From positions 31,363,883-31,427,882 of the forward strand of contig NC_086386.1 in NCBI RefSeq assembly GCF_036588685.1: a stretch of 64,000 nucleotides of DNA, read 5' to 3'. Of this stretch, positions 12,691-23,958 are shown one piece after another (the stretch's first letter is position 1; every line of letters starts with the position of its first letter). Made by a program: the position numbers and the translations under genes. The notes beneath the pieces were generated by a model. It saw only the letters and a program-made list of their open reading frames with translations, did not search any database and was not told where the DNA came from. The stretch is from Mytilus trossulus. Lineage: Eukaryota; Mollusca; Bivalvia; Mytilida; Mytilidae.

Positions 12691-14432
12691 AGTTGGCTCA
12701 TCTTATTGCAAACATGTGTTGTTTTATTGTCACTGTGATGTATATTGACTTTTTGCCTGAAATTAGTCATTAAACATCAGGTTTGTGACAAAAGAGGTAT
12801 AAGCCAAAGCCTTATTAACATACATGTATTTTACCTACATTGACCAGTCACTTCGTATTCGATATGCTGCAGAAAAATACATTCAGATATGTCATGATAA
12901 GCAGGACTCATATCTAAAGATAGTAAGTGTATTGTCCGTCCCCTGAGATATAACTTCTCCTCAGCAGGGAGCTAGTTGCATCTCGGGGACTATGAACTCA
13001 CTATTCCACTCATACCCAGTCAATTAGTATGCATTACTTGCAGATTTAAATTACTGTTGGATTTCGAATTCAAGGGCCGAGATACATTTCTTATAACAAT
13101 GCCTTATTGTTTTTTTTGCAGTATTGTAACCTTTTAAAATGCAGCTTTTTTATCTTGACAATTTATATCCGTTAAAAAAAGGCTTTCAATGAAGATTTTA
13201 GATTTCATGTTTTGTGTTTGTATATGTGTGAGTCTTTGCTTTTTACAAAACATGTATTAAAAGCCACAACCTTATGTGTTCCGCTTACGTAAGGATTTTG
13301 TAATTTGCTGTGAAAATAATTTTAAGAGTTTAAAACATGAATTTTCTAGTAATTGAAGTGTTAATTGTTGGATTTTGTTTTAGACATGTATTATTGACGG
13401 ATTCACGTCCTTGTTTATCCTTAGTGAGCCTCTGACATTCTTTATTGTTCTGTATAGCCTTTGACTACGTCACATAGTAGTATGTGTTATGATGACAATT
13501 TTTGAGGTTCCAATTTGGGATAAAAACGTCGTATATACCCTAGCAGTTTCCTCCTGAATATATACTGACATCTTCGTGTCGTTATCCAATCACAAAACTC
13601 GACACATTTGTTATCCGTAATATATATATATTCGTCATTCGCAATAGGATGTAGCTATGATGATGAAACAACACGGGTATTGTTCACTAACATAACCAGA
13701 CGACACCTAATGTTCAAATATTAAAATGTTATGTAATTTTCATTTTTTTAATTCAGTAATTTTCGTTTCAGTGAAATGTAAATATTTGGACACATGCAAG
13801 TCATTAATTTTCAAAATTCTGAAAAGGATTTAGTTGATTGTCACCAAAAGGTATGTTATTGTAAACATGATTCCTTATATTTCGAACAAAAAAAGCTTGA
13901 TAGTTTCTTCCTTGGAAAAAGAAAGAACAACATTTGAAATACAGGTGAATCTGGATTTTGTTTTGCTTTTGATGAACGTTATGAAAATAATTTTAAAGGC
14001 ATGCAGTTGAAAACTCAAGGTTGACTCTTTAAATAATTATAATTTGTTAACAAATGATTAGATGGTTGATTGTATGGTGTATATTTTTTTTCTGGAATCA
14101 AGACACTTTCAATTTTAGTTTGTAAACACAATAGGTAGACACCATCGACATGATATTTTATATAAATCAAAAGGAAAATCAGAAAGAAATAATTTAAAAC
14201 CGAGAAGGAACTGACTAAACAGCAACAAGACGCACACGAATTTTATACATCTTAAACTTTTATGATATAGAATGGTTATCAAATGATATGTCATATGGCT
14301 TGTACGTACATGATGAGGAAAAGCCATGGTTTAGTGTTGTTGTGTGTCTTAATATCTGATAAAAACAATCCTATCGAATAGCCATCAATTTAAAACACAC
14401 ATCTTTCACGCATCTTTCATCCTCTATTTCAG
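12691..14432. other. Receptor 5' flank or intron
   Basis: No coding exon is seen. The stretch at about 13685-13800 resembles 3898-4000 upstream of the decayed paralogue. It ends in a pyrimidine-rich acceptor, CCTCTATTTCAG (14421-14432), directly before the receptor's coding exon. Confidence 0.5.
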
Positions 14433-14453
14433 TGTACCTGTAAATAGTTGCCA

Positions 14454-15851
14454 ATGAATTTTGAAAGTGGAGCACCACCGAGATTCGATTTACAAAATGC
14501 AAGTGACAACATTGCCTCAAGTATTCACGAATCTCTCGATCAGGATTGGGCAAATAACGTGCATAAGAACATTATCACGAATGCCGTGGTACTATCTTTG
14601 TATCTTGTTATTGGTGTAGCTGGGAACAGTTTAGTTGTTGCCGTGTATAAAAATCAGTTAAAACATGCATCCGCCGAAAGGTATTTTATTCCAGTATTGG
14701 CAATTTCTGATACGTTGGCAACGATGTTTGGAAGTATTAATAATATTGCGTGGGATTTAATGTTTGATAACTTCACAAATAATGCATTGTGCAAATATTT
14801 TCTATTTACAATTTCAAACACAGGATTCATGTCCCTCTTTTTATTACTTTGTATCGCTTTCCAGAGGTATTTACTAATATGTCGACACTATTCATTGAGC
14901 CTGAAGCATCGCCGCTTAATGGTAGGTCTGTCTTTTGTATTTTCTAATGGAATTGCGTTGCCATTTGTATTCCTTTATGGCGTGAACAAGTTTTACAATG
15001 ATGATAAATTGATAGGAACACGATGTGGAAGGCTAAAAACTAGTTTATATTTGCCTGGGGCGATATATGCAATTTTCTTTGTTTCTCTAAGTGTTCTAAC
15101 AGTGCTCGCATTAGTTTTCTTTTACGGACGAGTTGCATGTACAATATTTAAACATTTCCAAGCCAATCCGTCAAGAATATACTCAACCAATCCAATACCA
15201 AAAGAATCAAATGGACCAGGGAGTAAAGCTAATGAAACGGAGTATCAGACAGAAGATTGTAACATACATAACACCGAGATGGAAAATATCAGAAAAGATA
15301 ACAAGACCCATATTTTCGTTGTAGGTTTAGATAATCAATTAATGGATGCTGTAACGGACAATACAATTCAAGTAGAAGATAGCAAAATTACTAATTCAGA
15401 CATAGCAAATGCACAGCTTAAATCAAATTCTATTCTGAGTGTTAAAGTAGGGGAGGACCAATCATGTGTTTCTTCTGGATACGAACTGCATACTGATATG
15501 GCTAACATCACCTCAAGTGATACATCATTGAAGAAAATGTCCGCTAAAAAGTCAAAACATAATTTTCGCAACAAACGAAATCGAAAAGTTAAAAATAAGT
15601 TTTCAATGATGTTTATTGCCATTACCTCTGTTTCATTGTTCTGTTATATACCTATTGGAGTAATTATTCTTTTAGAAGGAATTTTCCCAGATTTTTGGGA
15701 CAACCTCTCTAGTACAGAATTTATTGTGGTCGCCTGGCTGTATCATACACATATTATCAATAGTATTATTAACCCAATCATATATGCCTTTCTCGATACC
15801 GAATTTTATACAGGACTAAAGGCACTTTTTGCAAATTGTTGTATATTGTGA
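14454..15851 (+). CDS. Class A (rhodopsin-like) G-protein-coupled receptor, orphan, 465 aa
   Basis: A seven-transmembrane receptor expected at the plasma membrane and coupled to G proteins; ligand unknown. Visible landmarks: N-glycosylation site N15; TM1 about 40-64 with GN (N58); TM2 about 77-102 with D86; TM3 starting after C113 and ending QRY (137-139) instead of D/ERY; C191 in loop 2 as likely disulfide partner of C113; TM5 about 201-224; an unusually long third loop (about 228-380), polar and ending in a Lys/Arg-rich stretch; TM6 with CYIP (397-400) for CWxP; TM7 with NPIIY (440-444); C-terminal FANCCIL with possible palmitoylated cysteines. I start at ATG 14454: the frame can be extended only to a TTG at 14448, and TAG at 14445 closes it. 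An acceptor at 14431-14432 implies an upstream non-coding exon. The whole coding region is one exon. The family resembles peptide or amine receptors, but I cannot name a subtype. Confidence 0.92.
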   Translation: MNFESGAPPRFDLQNASDNIASSIHESLDQDWANNVHKNIITNAVVLSLYLVIGVAGNSLVVAVYKNQLKHASAERYFIPVLAISDTLATMFGSINNIAWDLMFDNFTNNALCKYFLFTISNTGFMSLFLLLCIAFQRYLLICRHYSLSLKHRRLMVGLSFVFSNGIALPFVFLYGVNKFYNDDKLIGTRCGRLKTSLYLPGAIYAIFFVSLSVLTVLALVFFYGRVACTIFKHFQANPSRIYSTNPIPKESNGPGSKANETEYQTEDCNIHNTEMENIRKDNKTHIFVVGLDNQLMDAVTDNTIQVEDSKITNSDIANAQLKSNSILSVKVGEDQSCVSSGYELHTDMANITSSDTSLKKMSAKKSKHNFRNKRNRKVKNKFSMMFIAITSVSLFCYIPIGVIILLEGIFPDFWDNLSSTEFIVVAWLYHTHIINSIINPIIYAFLDTEFYTGLKALFANCCIL

Positions 15852-17154
15852 AAGTATACTAAAGGTACAGATTCATTTTACAGTTAGCAATGGCGTTTTT
15901 ACGAGATTGAATATGATTATGATTGTGATACATGTTCTGTATTAATTAACAAATAATATTTTTCGAAATAATAACTACAGATTCATAGCAAACATTTTCA
16001 AATGATGTCAACGTTCAAAAAGGTACCCATCAAATATGAACTGTATTAATTGATCGTCTGTCAACGAACTTTATTATGTTCAAAAAGGTCAAATGGTTTG
16101 ATTTACTGTATAATGATGCGTTTTCTCACCATCAAATGTTAAACTCCTGTTTATGGGTTATAAGTAACTAGTGTTGATGTGGTCAGTGTCATGTTGTCGC
16201 TTTCGTCAATTTTATTGGTCTCCTTTAGAGGATCGAGGATTGGGGATCTTCGCATCAAGTCAGATACTTCTTTTTCAGAAAATCATAATATTAGAAGACT
16301 CAATGATTCTTAGCTGATCTTCTGATCAACGTCAATTAGACGGCAACACACACAAAAAGCACATTGCCTAACGTACAATTCAAACAATAGACAAGTACCT
16401 TTTCAAAAGGTCAATATCTAAATCAACATGAGTCTAGAAAGGTAGTGAAACGATTCTAAAAATACGTTCATAAGCCATTGACATCAAGTTCACAAAAATA
16501 TTTTAAAAAAAACAACATTATATTAAGGTTTTTATTAAAGACAACCCCTGACAAGATTCCTGACTTGGAACAAACGCGTGAACATGTGGAGGATTCTTTT
16601 TGTACATTAGCTCCCTCTTATTTTTAAATTTGCTATGAATAAAAATACGAATTAACAAAATGCAACATTATATTGTCCGGTCGAGCATATGTGATATCAC
16701 ACTTTGTTTCTTTAATGTTGGTAGTGTGAGTGTATATATACATGTAATTGTAAAAGAATGAACCCTCCTCAATTGATAATTGACTTAATGTGTGACAATG
16801 TAGTATGCTATTTCATTAGGGTTGAATCAAAACCATTCCTAGAACTAGTATGTACAACATATAATGTATGATAAGAGCCATTATTCAAGACGTTTGAAGG
16901 CCTTAACAAATATGCTACACAAACAACCCTGGTATCTGAAAGACGTATCTCGTTTGAACATATAAAAATATTTCCTAATAGCAATTTAAGCAGGGGTTCT
17001 TATATAAGCATTACTATAAAAGATTATTTATATTTAAATGTATGTATGGTGAACCAACACCTGAAGTAATATAAATCGTGCGGTTGAGTACCACACTGTA
17101 AGTAATAGGTGTTGTGGTTTTTATTGTCAATCATAAAAGGTTATAGAACAAAGT
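15852..17154. other. Intergenic sequence
   Basis: No gene seen. AT-rich, with an AATAAA at about 16638 that is too far downstream to assign to the receptor with confidence. Confidence 0.5.
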
Positions 17155-17490
17155 GACCTGTAGAAGACAAGAACAAAGAATGTGTCCAAATTACACGGAT
17201 GCCCCACTCCCATTAACATTTTCCATGTTCAATGGACCGTGAAATTGGGTAAAAAATCTAATTCATTTGTCATTAAAATTAGAAAAATTATATCATAGGG
17301 AACATGTGTTCTAAGTTTCAGGTTGATTGGACTTCAACTTCATTAAAAACTACCTCGACCAAAAACTTTAACCTGAAACTGGACAGATGAACGAACGACC
17401 GGTACGACTGAAGAACGGACGGATCGACGCACGGAAGCACAGACCAGAAAACATAATGCCCCTATACTATTGTAAATGGGGCATAAAAAT
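17155..17490 (+). repeat. Dispersed repeat ending in GGGGCAT
   Basis: It carries GATGCCCCACTCCCATTAAC near its start and CTATTGTAAATGGGGCATAA at its end, so the ends are imperfect inverted repeats (ATGCCCC / GGGGCAT). In between is a run of GAACGA/GGACGG-type units (17385-17445). Non-coding. I recall similar sequence as common in mussels; class unknown. Confidence 0.5.
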
Positions 17491-18519
17491 AAGTTATGTC
17501 AATTTGAGAGTCTTCCTTCACATTCCAATCTGTGTTGACATCATTGATATGCTCATGGTGACACAACGGGCGTCTGGCTTACAACATTATAACACTGGTA
17601 TTCGGCTTTGATGAGTTTTTCACCAATTATTTCTGTCTTTGGTTTTGGTTTGTTTTTGTTGTTCTGCTTGAAGTTAAACATATCATCCGATTTGCATGCA
17701 GGCATCATGGGTTTCAGGCATAAAATTAGTCAATTATAATCCGGTTGAACAGACTGAATATGGAAAGCAAACATCGAGAGATTTAACATCAAAACGTACT
17801 TAAACAGAACAACTTCATTAAGGCGAGAATAGTTTACATGTACCGATTAAAATCTGGATAACTGATTTAGAAGACAATATAAGGTAACAAATAAAGATAT
17901 TGGAATCGCATAAACTCAGAATAGAGCATTAAACTTTCGAGCATGATTGTTGTACTCAGACTCGAAAATCAACCAATCAAATTGATGGATTTCATGTTTC
18001 GAGCATGATTTTTGTGCTCCGAGTACTGAGCAAAGTTTTATGCCTTCAAGGCCAGGTGCGTGGACAGGGTAAGCGTCTCCTGTTAGTGTTATGCATGGGT
18101 CACGCACAACAAAATCCATAACAGTCGAAAGGTCACAACCGAGAATAGTACAGTAGAATTTAAAGCGCGAAAACATGTCACTATGGAGTTGAGACAAAGA
18201 CAGTCAACAATTATGTGATGGTGACCATAAATCGTATATAGTGCCGGTTAAAATTATCTCCATCGGAGTAGTTTGTATGTTAGGAACACACCTCTGCTAA
18301 TAATATGCGTATAGTATGAACATACAAATTCGAGCGTAATGCATTAAATTCGTGTTAGGTGTTCTTTCCCCTTTCGGAGATGACACCTTAGCACCTTTGC
18401 CTAAATGAATAGAATTACACAAATGATGATCTGGAAAACTGGAAATTAAGAAAATGGTATTTTCATTTCCGAACACAATGTCGATACTGCTGATGATGGG
18501 CTGCAAGTTCCCGAGCGCA
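17491..18519. other. Intergenic sequence with direct TCGAGCATGAT repeats
   Basis: TCGAGCATGATTGTTGTACT (from 17938) and TCGAGCATGATTTTTGTGCT (from 17999) are short direct repeats. A minus-strand frame across 17916-18197 is open for 93 codons but has no ATG at its start and no family signature. No gene is called. Confidence 0.4.
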
Positions 18520-20812
18520 TTATTTTACGGGCGCCAAATAGGATGCATGTGGTTTGCACTTGAAATTAAGTTTTGTACGGACAAAAGTGAGTTTAATTTA
18601 ATAAACTTTGCAGCATACTGCAAATTCTTTGTCATACAAATTTATCTTTAAGTGGACAAAAGTTATTTTTGTCTTGGCAAAATTCATTTCTGTATCACAG
18701 ACTTTTATTTTGTTACCTCATTTGAAAATTGGGCGACAAAAGTCAATTTTGTATACAAATCAGTTTAGTTTGGATTCCGTGAATTGTTTGCAAACAGAAT
18801 TGAATTTTGTGACACACAATTAACTTTTGTGATAAGAATTACTTTTGTGACAAGAACTACTTTTGTGACACAAAATTTACTTTTATTTTGCCTCACAAAC
18901 GAAATTGAAAATTGTCTCACAAACAAAATTGAATATTTGTCTCACAAAATTGAATTTTGTCCTAATGAATTGAACTTTGTGTCAATAAATTGAATTTTAT
19001 GTCAATAAATTGAATATTATGTCAATAAATTTAATTTTGTGTCAATATATTGAATTTGTACACCAAATAGAATTTTGTCTTGCAAAATTAAGGAAGCTGG
19101 CTTGCCATGTTTTGGATTTTTTGTTAGATTTTCGGAATCCTCTGGTTTTATCCATTTGAATGCCTTGAAAAAATTTGCCCTGTGACCCCCATTTTTCTTT
19201 TAGAAAATCTTTTACATGTACAATAATAAACCATCTGTAAAAGTCTTATATAATTTTAATTACTTTTTAACAGTTTTTGTGATAAAGCTATATAAAGTCA
19301 ATAGAGAATATTTTTCCGCCAAAATTTCAATGGCTAATACTTCAAAAATAAGCCGTCGTCGTCGTCTATGATCGTCTGTCGTCGTTAACAATTTTTCAAA
19401 CATCTTCTCATCTGAAACTACTGAATGGATTTGGATAAAACTTAGCATGATTGTTCCTTATATTATCCTGCACAAAGTTTGTGCTTCGATTTTTGATCCG
19501 TCAAAAAACATGGCCGCCGTTACGAATAGAACATAAGGGTCAAATGCAAAAATATGGCTTATATCTACCTGTCCTGAAATTTTCAGCCGAATTGGGTAAC
19601 TGTTTTTTCAGGTATAATGCCCCTGAGTTGATGATTTTAAAGAAATTTTGCAGTTTTTGGTTAGTATCTTGAATATTATTATAGATACAGATAAACTGTT
19701 TTAAAATAGCAAAAATGTTAAGCAAAGTAAGATCTACAAATAAGTCACCGTTGGTTTTCCCGTTTGAATGGTTTTACAAGTAATTTTGGGGCCCTTTATA
19801 GCTTGTTGTTCGGTGTGAGCCAAGGCTCCGTGTTGAAGGCCGTACTTTAACCTATAATGGTTTACTTTTTAAATTGTTATTTGGATGGAGAGTTGTCTCA
19901 TTGGCACTCACACCACATCTTCCTATATCAATATGACCAAAATTGTCAATTGACCCCTTAAGGAGTTATTGCCCTTTAAAAACTTTTTTCACAATTTGTT
20001 CATCATGTTGACTTACTTTAAAAAATCTTCTCCTTTGAAACTGCTGTATCAATTTCAGCCAAACTTAGGCTAAATGAGTTTCAGAGTATCTAGTATAAAT
20101 TTTATATTTTATTTCCTTGTATGTCAAGAAACATAGCTCCTATGGCTAAAATAGAACATAGGAGAAAATGATTATTTTTTTTGGCTTTTGAAGAAAATAG
20201 GACGATTCAAAAAACATTTAAATAAATTGAAAAGCCAAAATAATCATTGATGAGAGATTTAACCAAAAAATTAAGGTGAGCGATTCAGGCTCTTGAGAGC
20301 CTCTTGTTTAATTCCCTGTCAATATTAACTAGTGTTTTGAAAAGTTAATTACTTTGAAACTTAGAAGCGAACTCCCTTTAATTTTGTCTCAATAAATTGA
20401 ATTTTGTCTAAAAAAATTGACCTTCGTGTTATAATTTCCATATCAGGTAACAAAAGTCAATTGTGTATGTAAATAAATTTATTTGCAAACCTTTTTGACA
20501 AAATGAATTTTATCTACAAAAATGAATTTTGTCGTTACAAAATTGAAGTGCTCATAAAACAAATCTGTATTTAAACACAGTGTATGTTTTATGTTTTATG
20601 TTTTTGTCTTTGATTTGTTTTAATTACCATGCTGAATCTACAGCGCATTAGATTATTTTTTATTTTTTATATAGGACGCTTTATAAATATCATTATTATA
20701 ATAATCACATAGTTTTGTAAGACAAAAATGATTTTTTTTATGACAGAATGGAATTTTATGTACACAAAATTGATTTTGATTGCAAAACGTGCAAGACCCA
20801 TTCATCGCCCCG
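18520..20812 (+). mobile_element. Palindrome-rich TIR element, copy 1, split by an insertion
   Basis: The left part (18520 to about 19087) and right part (about 20370-20812) together match the reverse complement of 21059-21788. The left end GGGCGCCAAATAGG and right end ACCCATTCATCGCCCCG are degenerate forms of the terminal inverted repeats there. The interior is mostly 15-25 bp near-palindromes such as ACAAAATTGAATTTTGT. About 1.28 kb of another repeat (19088-20312) interrupts it. There is no coding capacity, so it is non-autonomous. Confidence 0.65.
19088..20312 (+). repeat. Inserted composite repeat (family H) inside the TIR element
   Basis: The first ~240 bp (AGGAAGCTGGCTTGCCATG onward) matches 27224-27540. 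The rest matches 25806-27165, including GACCCCTTAAGGAGTTATTG and the 3' end GGTGAGCGATTCAGGCTC. It ends in the palindrome AGGCTCTTGAGAGCCT (20287-20302) followed by CTTG. A family L fragment (about 19743-19925, through CTCCGTGTTGAAGGCCGTAC and GGATGGAGAGTTGTCTCATT) is nested within it. There are therefore three layers of insertion here. Confidence 0.7.
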
Positions 20813-21058
20813 TATTAATTCAGTACAGCCTTTTTTTCAATAGTTTACGTAGATAAATTTAAAAATGATTAATAAGCTAAGGTTCCGACTCTCCAATGCA
20901 AAGAACACCTGCGATGGTTTTTGCTGTCTGTGTTTGTATCTATATCTGAATCCAAATCTAACAAATTTCACCATAAAGGAATAGATCTAAGCAGTATCAT
21001 CAGTTGACTATATATATCTAGTAGTACTACATGTACATCGATTTTAAGGCTCAGGATA

Positions 21059-21788
21059 CGAGGCGCCGAATGGGACTCTTGTGGTTTTGTACAAAAATCA
21101 ATTCAGTCATAACAGTTATGACTGAATTGATTTTTGTACAAAACCACATAACAAAATCATTTTTGTCTTACAAAACTATGTGATACAGACTTGTTTTATG
21201 AGAACTTTAATTTTGTGATGACAAAATTAATTTTTGACACAAAGCTCATTTTTGTCATGACAAAAGTCAGTTTTGTCTAAAAGGTATGCAAATATAAACT
21301 TATTTGCATACAAAATTGACTTTTGTTTTCTGATATGGAAATTTAAACACAAAAGTCAATTGTGTGAGATAAGATTCAATTTTGTGATACAAAATTCAAG
21401 TTTGTCAATTTTGTGACGAAAAAATTCATTTTTGTGACGACAAAATTCAATTTTTGTGAGCCAAAATTCAATTTTGTATGCAAATTAGTTCACAGAATCC
21501 AAACTAAACTAATTTGCATAAAAAAATGACTTTTTTCGCCAAATTTTCAAATTAGGTAAAACAAGTCAAGTCTGTGTAACACAAATGAATTTTGTCAGGA
21601 CAAAAGTAGAGGACAAAAGTAGTGACTTTAGTCCACTAAAAGATAATTTTGTATGACCAAATATTCAATTTGTAGTATGCTACAAATTTTGTTAAACTGA
21701 ACTCATTTTTGTTGAACAAAAGCCACTTTTGTCCGTACAAAATTGAATTTCGAGTACAAAAAACATATGAGTCCCATTCGGCGCCCCG
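21059..21788 (-). mobile_element. Palindrome-rich TIR element, copy 2 (intact, 730 bp)
   Basis: The terminal inverted repeats are 20 bp and differ at one base: CGAGGCGCCGAATGGGACTC (21059-21078) against the complement of 21769-21788. The inside has no open frame but is filled with 15-25 bp near-palindromes based on CAAAA(T/G)TxAATTTTGT. One arm starts with a perfect 33-bp inverted repeat (21081-21147). It lies in opposite orientation to copy 1, about 250 bp away. It looks like a non-autonomous DNA transposon or foldback element. The superfamily is unknown, and I could not fix a target-site duplication. Confidence 0.72.
21081..21147. repeat. Perfect 33-bp-arm palindrome
   Basis: The arms 21081-21113 and 21115-21147 are exact reverse complements around a single A at 21114. 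The motif reads GTGGTTTTGTACAAAAATCA inward from both sides. It could extrude a cruciform, or form a 33-bp hairpin in RNA. Confidence 0.95.
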
Positions 21789-21799
21789 TGCAGGAACCT

Positions 21800-21960
21800 A
21801 TTGGTAATCAAAATACATTATGTGGCGGGGTTAAACATGTTAGTAGGGACCCCAGCCCTCCCCTAACCTATCCGTAGAACATAAGAACGACTCATGAAAA
21901 TCAGTTGAAAAGGCTTAACTCATCAGATGGACAAAAATACAAGTGGACGTGGCCGGGTAA
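21800..21960 (-). repeat. Family L fragment, reverse orientation
   Basis: Contains GTGGCGGGGTTAAACATGTT, CCCCAGCCCTCCCCTAACCT and CTTAACTCATCAGATGGACA, which are complementary to the start of the copy at 29985-30130. Confidence 0.7.
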
Positions 21961-22224
21961 ATGTACACCCTAACAGAAACTAGTCCATTATGGTTCATTT
22001 TGGCGTGGCTCAGTACTTATCTATCCCGTCTAAGAGTTTTTATGCTGTTGTCATTTTTGTATTCGTGTCTTTCATTTTTTATGTGCTTTGTTTATATGTC
22101 ATTTAGCTTTTCTTTGTTGACATATTTGTTTGTTTTTTGTGATGAAGATCCTAACGTAATGTTGGCTGCTTTACCTGTAATTTTAGAACTATTGCCTATT
22201 ATGTCTGTTTGTTTAAAGATTTGA

Positions 22225-23058
22225 GAAAAGAGGGGTTAATTTTTTAAAGATTAGAGAAAAAGGGGTGAAAATTAAATGTTTACAGAATAACAGACCATCC
22301 CCCACCCAGACCGGCCCTCTATTATGTAAAACTGATGTCTTGCCATGAAACCTATGTCATAGTAATGATTATTCTAACAGAACATTGTATTTTCCCAGAC
22401 ATGTTAACTTTGATTTAATGCATTAGTTTTTAGCTCTTTTTTTACGAATCAGTTATGTTAGCATCTTTTACAGAAGTAACTATTTCTTTGTCGTTGAATC
22501 AATTTCTGTCATAATAAACTTTTTAATTAATATTTGTCAGTATTTTTACTAGTTATTCTTTTTTTCAAAGTTGATATTCATAATTTGGACAATTGCTTAT
22601 ATTTCCGATTATTTTTTTATATTTTTAGAACTTTACTTCAAGAATTCATGACAATGAGTTCTTAATATAATTTATCGTTGTGTCCGTGTTTTCAGCTACA
22701 AAATGCAATTCAAGTATAATTTGCACCAGAACCTCGCCACAAATGAGATTTCTTACTATACAAATCCTTGCTCACTTTTTTCTATATATTAATCTTTAAA
22801 CTTATGTTGTTTTACTGTTACAGTAATATAATTTGTTTTAAATCTTTATCCTGCACTTTTCTGGTCCTAAAATGTTGGTCCAGAACGTTTATACGAAGAA
22901 AGTCCGAAAACGTAGGTACGAGTCCATTTGATACGAGTTATTTGGGACGAGTTTGTATATTCCATAGTTGATTTTCATTGGATAAAGTTTTCGCGGAATA
23001 TTTATTTACAAATGTCTAGTTTCACTTTGCATTTTGAACCATCAAATAAAAACTTGTA
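22225..23058 (+). promoter_or_regulatory. 5' flank and probable promoter of the FANCB gene
   Basis: No open frame of interest. The last 100 bp carries an inverted CCAAT box (TTTTCATTGGATAAAG, about 22971-22986) and TTTTCGCGGAATATTT (about 22988-23003), an E2F-like TTTTCGCGG element that would suit a DNA-repair gene expressed in S phase. No convincing TATA box at the expected distance. Promoter location is inferred from position. Confidence 0.4.
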
Positions 23059-23958
23059 ATGGATGTTCATCACAATGGTAATGGAAAAATTCTACACATC
23101 ATTCAGGATGAAAAACACAAACTAAACTCAAAGTTTACACTGCATGAAAAATCATATGACTGTGGAACATATTCTTTTACAAACAAAGGAGAAGTGGAAT
23201 TTTCGTGTCCTAATTCGTGTGGTATTTCCTTCACATCATGTTTAGAAATATTGACAGACACTGTTATACCTCTGTTACTGATTGAAAAATCAAGTGGTAA
23301 CACGTTTGAATATTATTTTCTTGGATATTCATTCACGAACTCCAAATTTATTCCTCTTAGAAAACTGCAGCTGAGACAAAAAATCTGTGATTTCCAAACA
23401 GTAGATGGACCTACAGTAATCTGGAATGATCAAGGTTCATTAAATATTGGTATACAGTCAAAGCAAAGTTCAAGTTCTTTATTAGAACATGAGATTGACC
23501 CAGAGTTAGGAAAAACCCATTTATTGTCAGTAAAATATTGCATAGAACACTATTTGATTATTGGGACAAGCACAAAGAACTCTAACAGCTCCACACAGTT
23601 GTTTTGCTGTATTTTCTCTCCAGCACAGTCCAACATTTCCTTGCCAAGAACAACAAACATTGAAATTTGGCGGGTTCTACCATCTTTATACACAAACATT
23701 TGCAAGGTTGTTATTGAAGATTGTGTGATAAGTTGCTTAGAAGATAAATTTAACATTGAATGTACTTTGTATGCTGTGACTGATGATGGATATATCTTAA
23801 AATTCACTAATGGAAGACTTTTGTTTGCTGTACCAACACATATTCAGTGCACTTTTGATCTCAGACTTGACCTTATTGAGTGTGTTCCACTGCAGAGATG
23901 CTACTTGAGTCTTTTCACAAATGAAACTTTAAAGGTCATCTGTATTGGTGATGAAAAG
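23059..23958 (+). CDS. FANCB: FANCB exon 1 (residues 1-300)
   Basis: Opens at ATG 23059 and ends GATGAAAAG before GTACAT. The open frame runs 14 codons past the donor before a stop, so the end is set by homology (the next residues should be the tryptophan-containing block of exon 2). It encodes the N-terminal beta-rich half. Confidence 0.88.

Noticed and set aside
14448..14453. Receptor start at 14448
   Set aside because: That codon is TTG; the ATG at 14454 follows two codons later and an in-frame TAG precedes it.
17916..18197. 93-codon minus-strand frame containing DFVVRDPCITLTGDAYP
   Set aside because: Starts with TTG, no ATG, no recognised domain and no splice signals that extend it. Possibly a repeat-derived frame.
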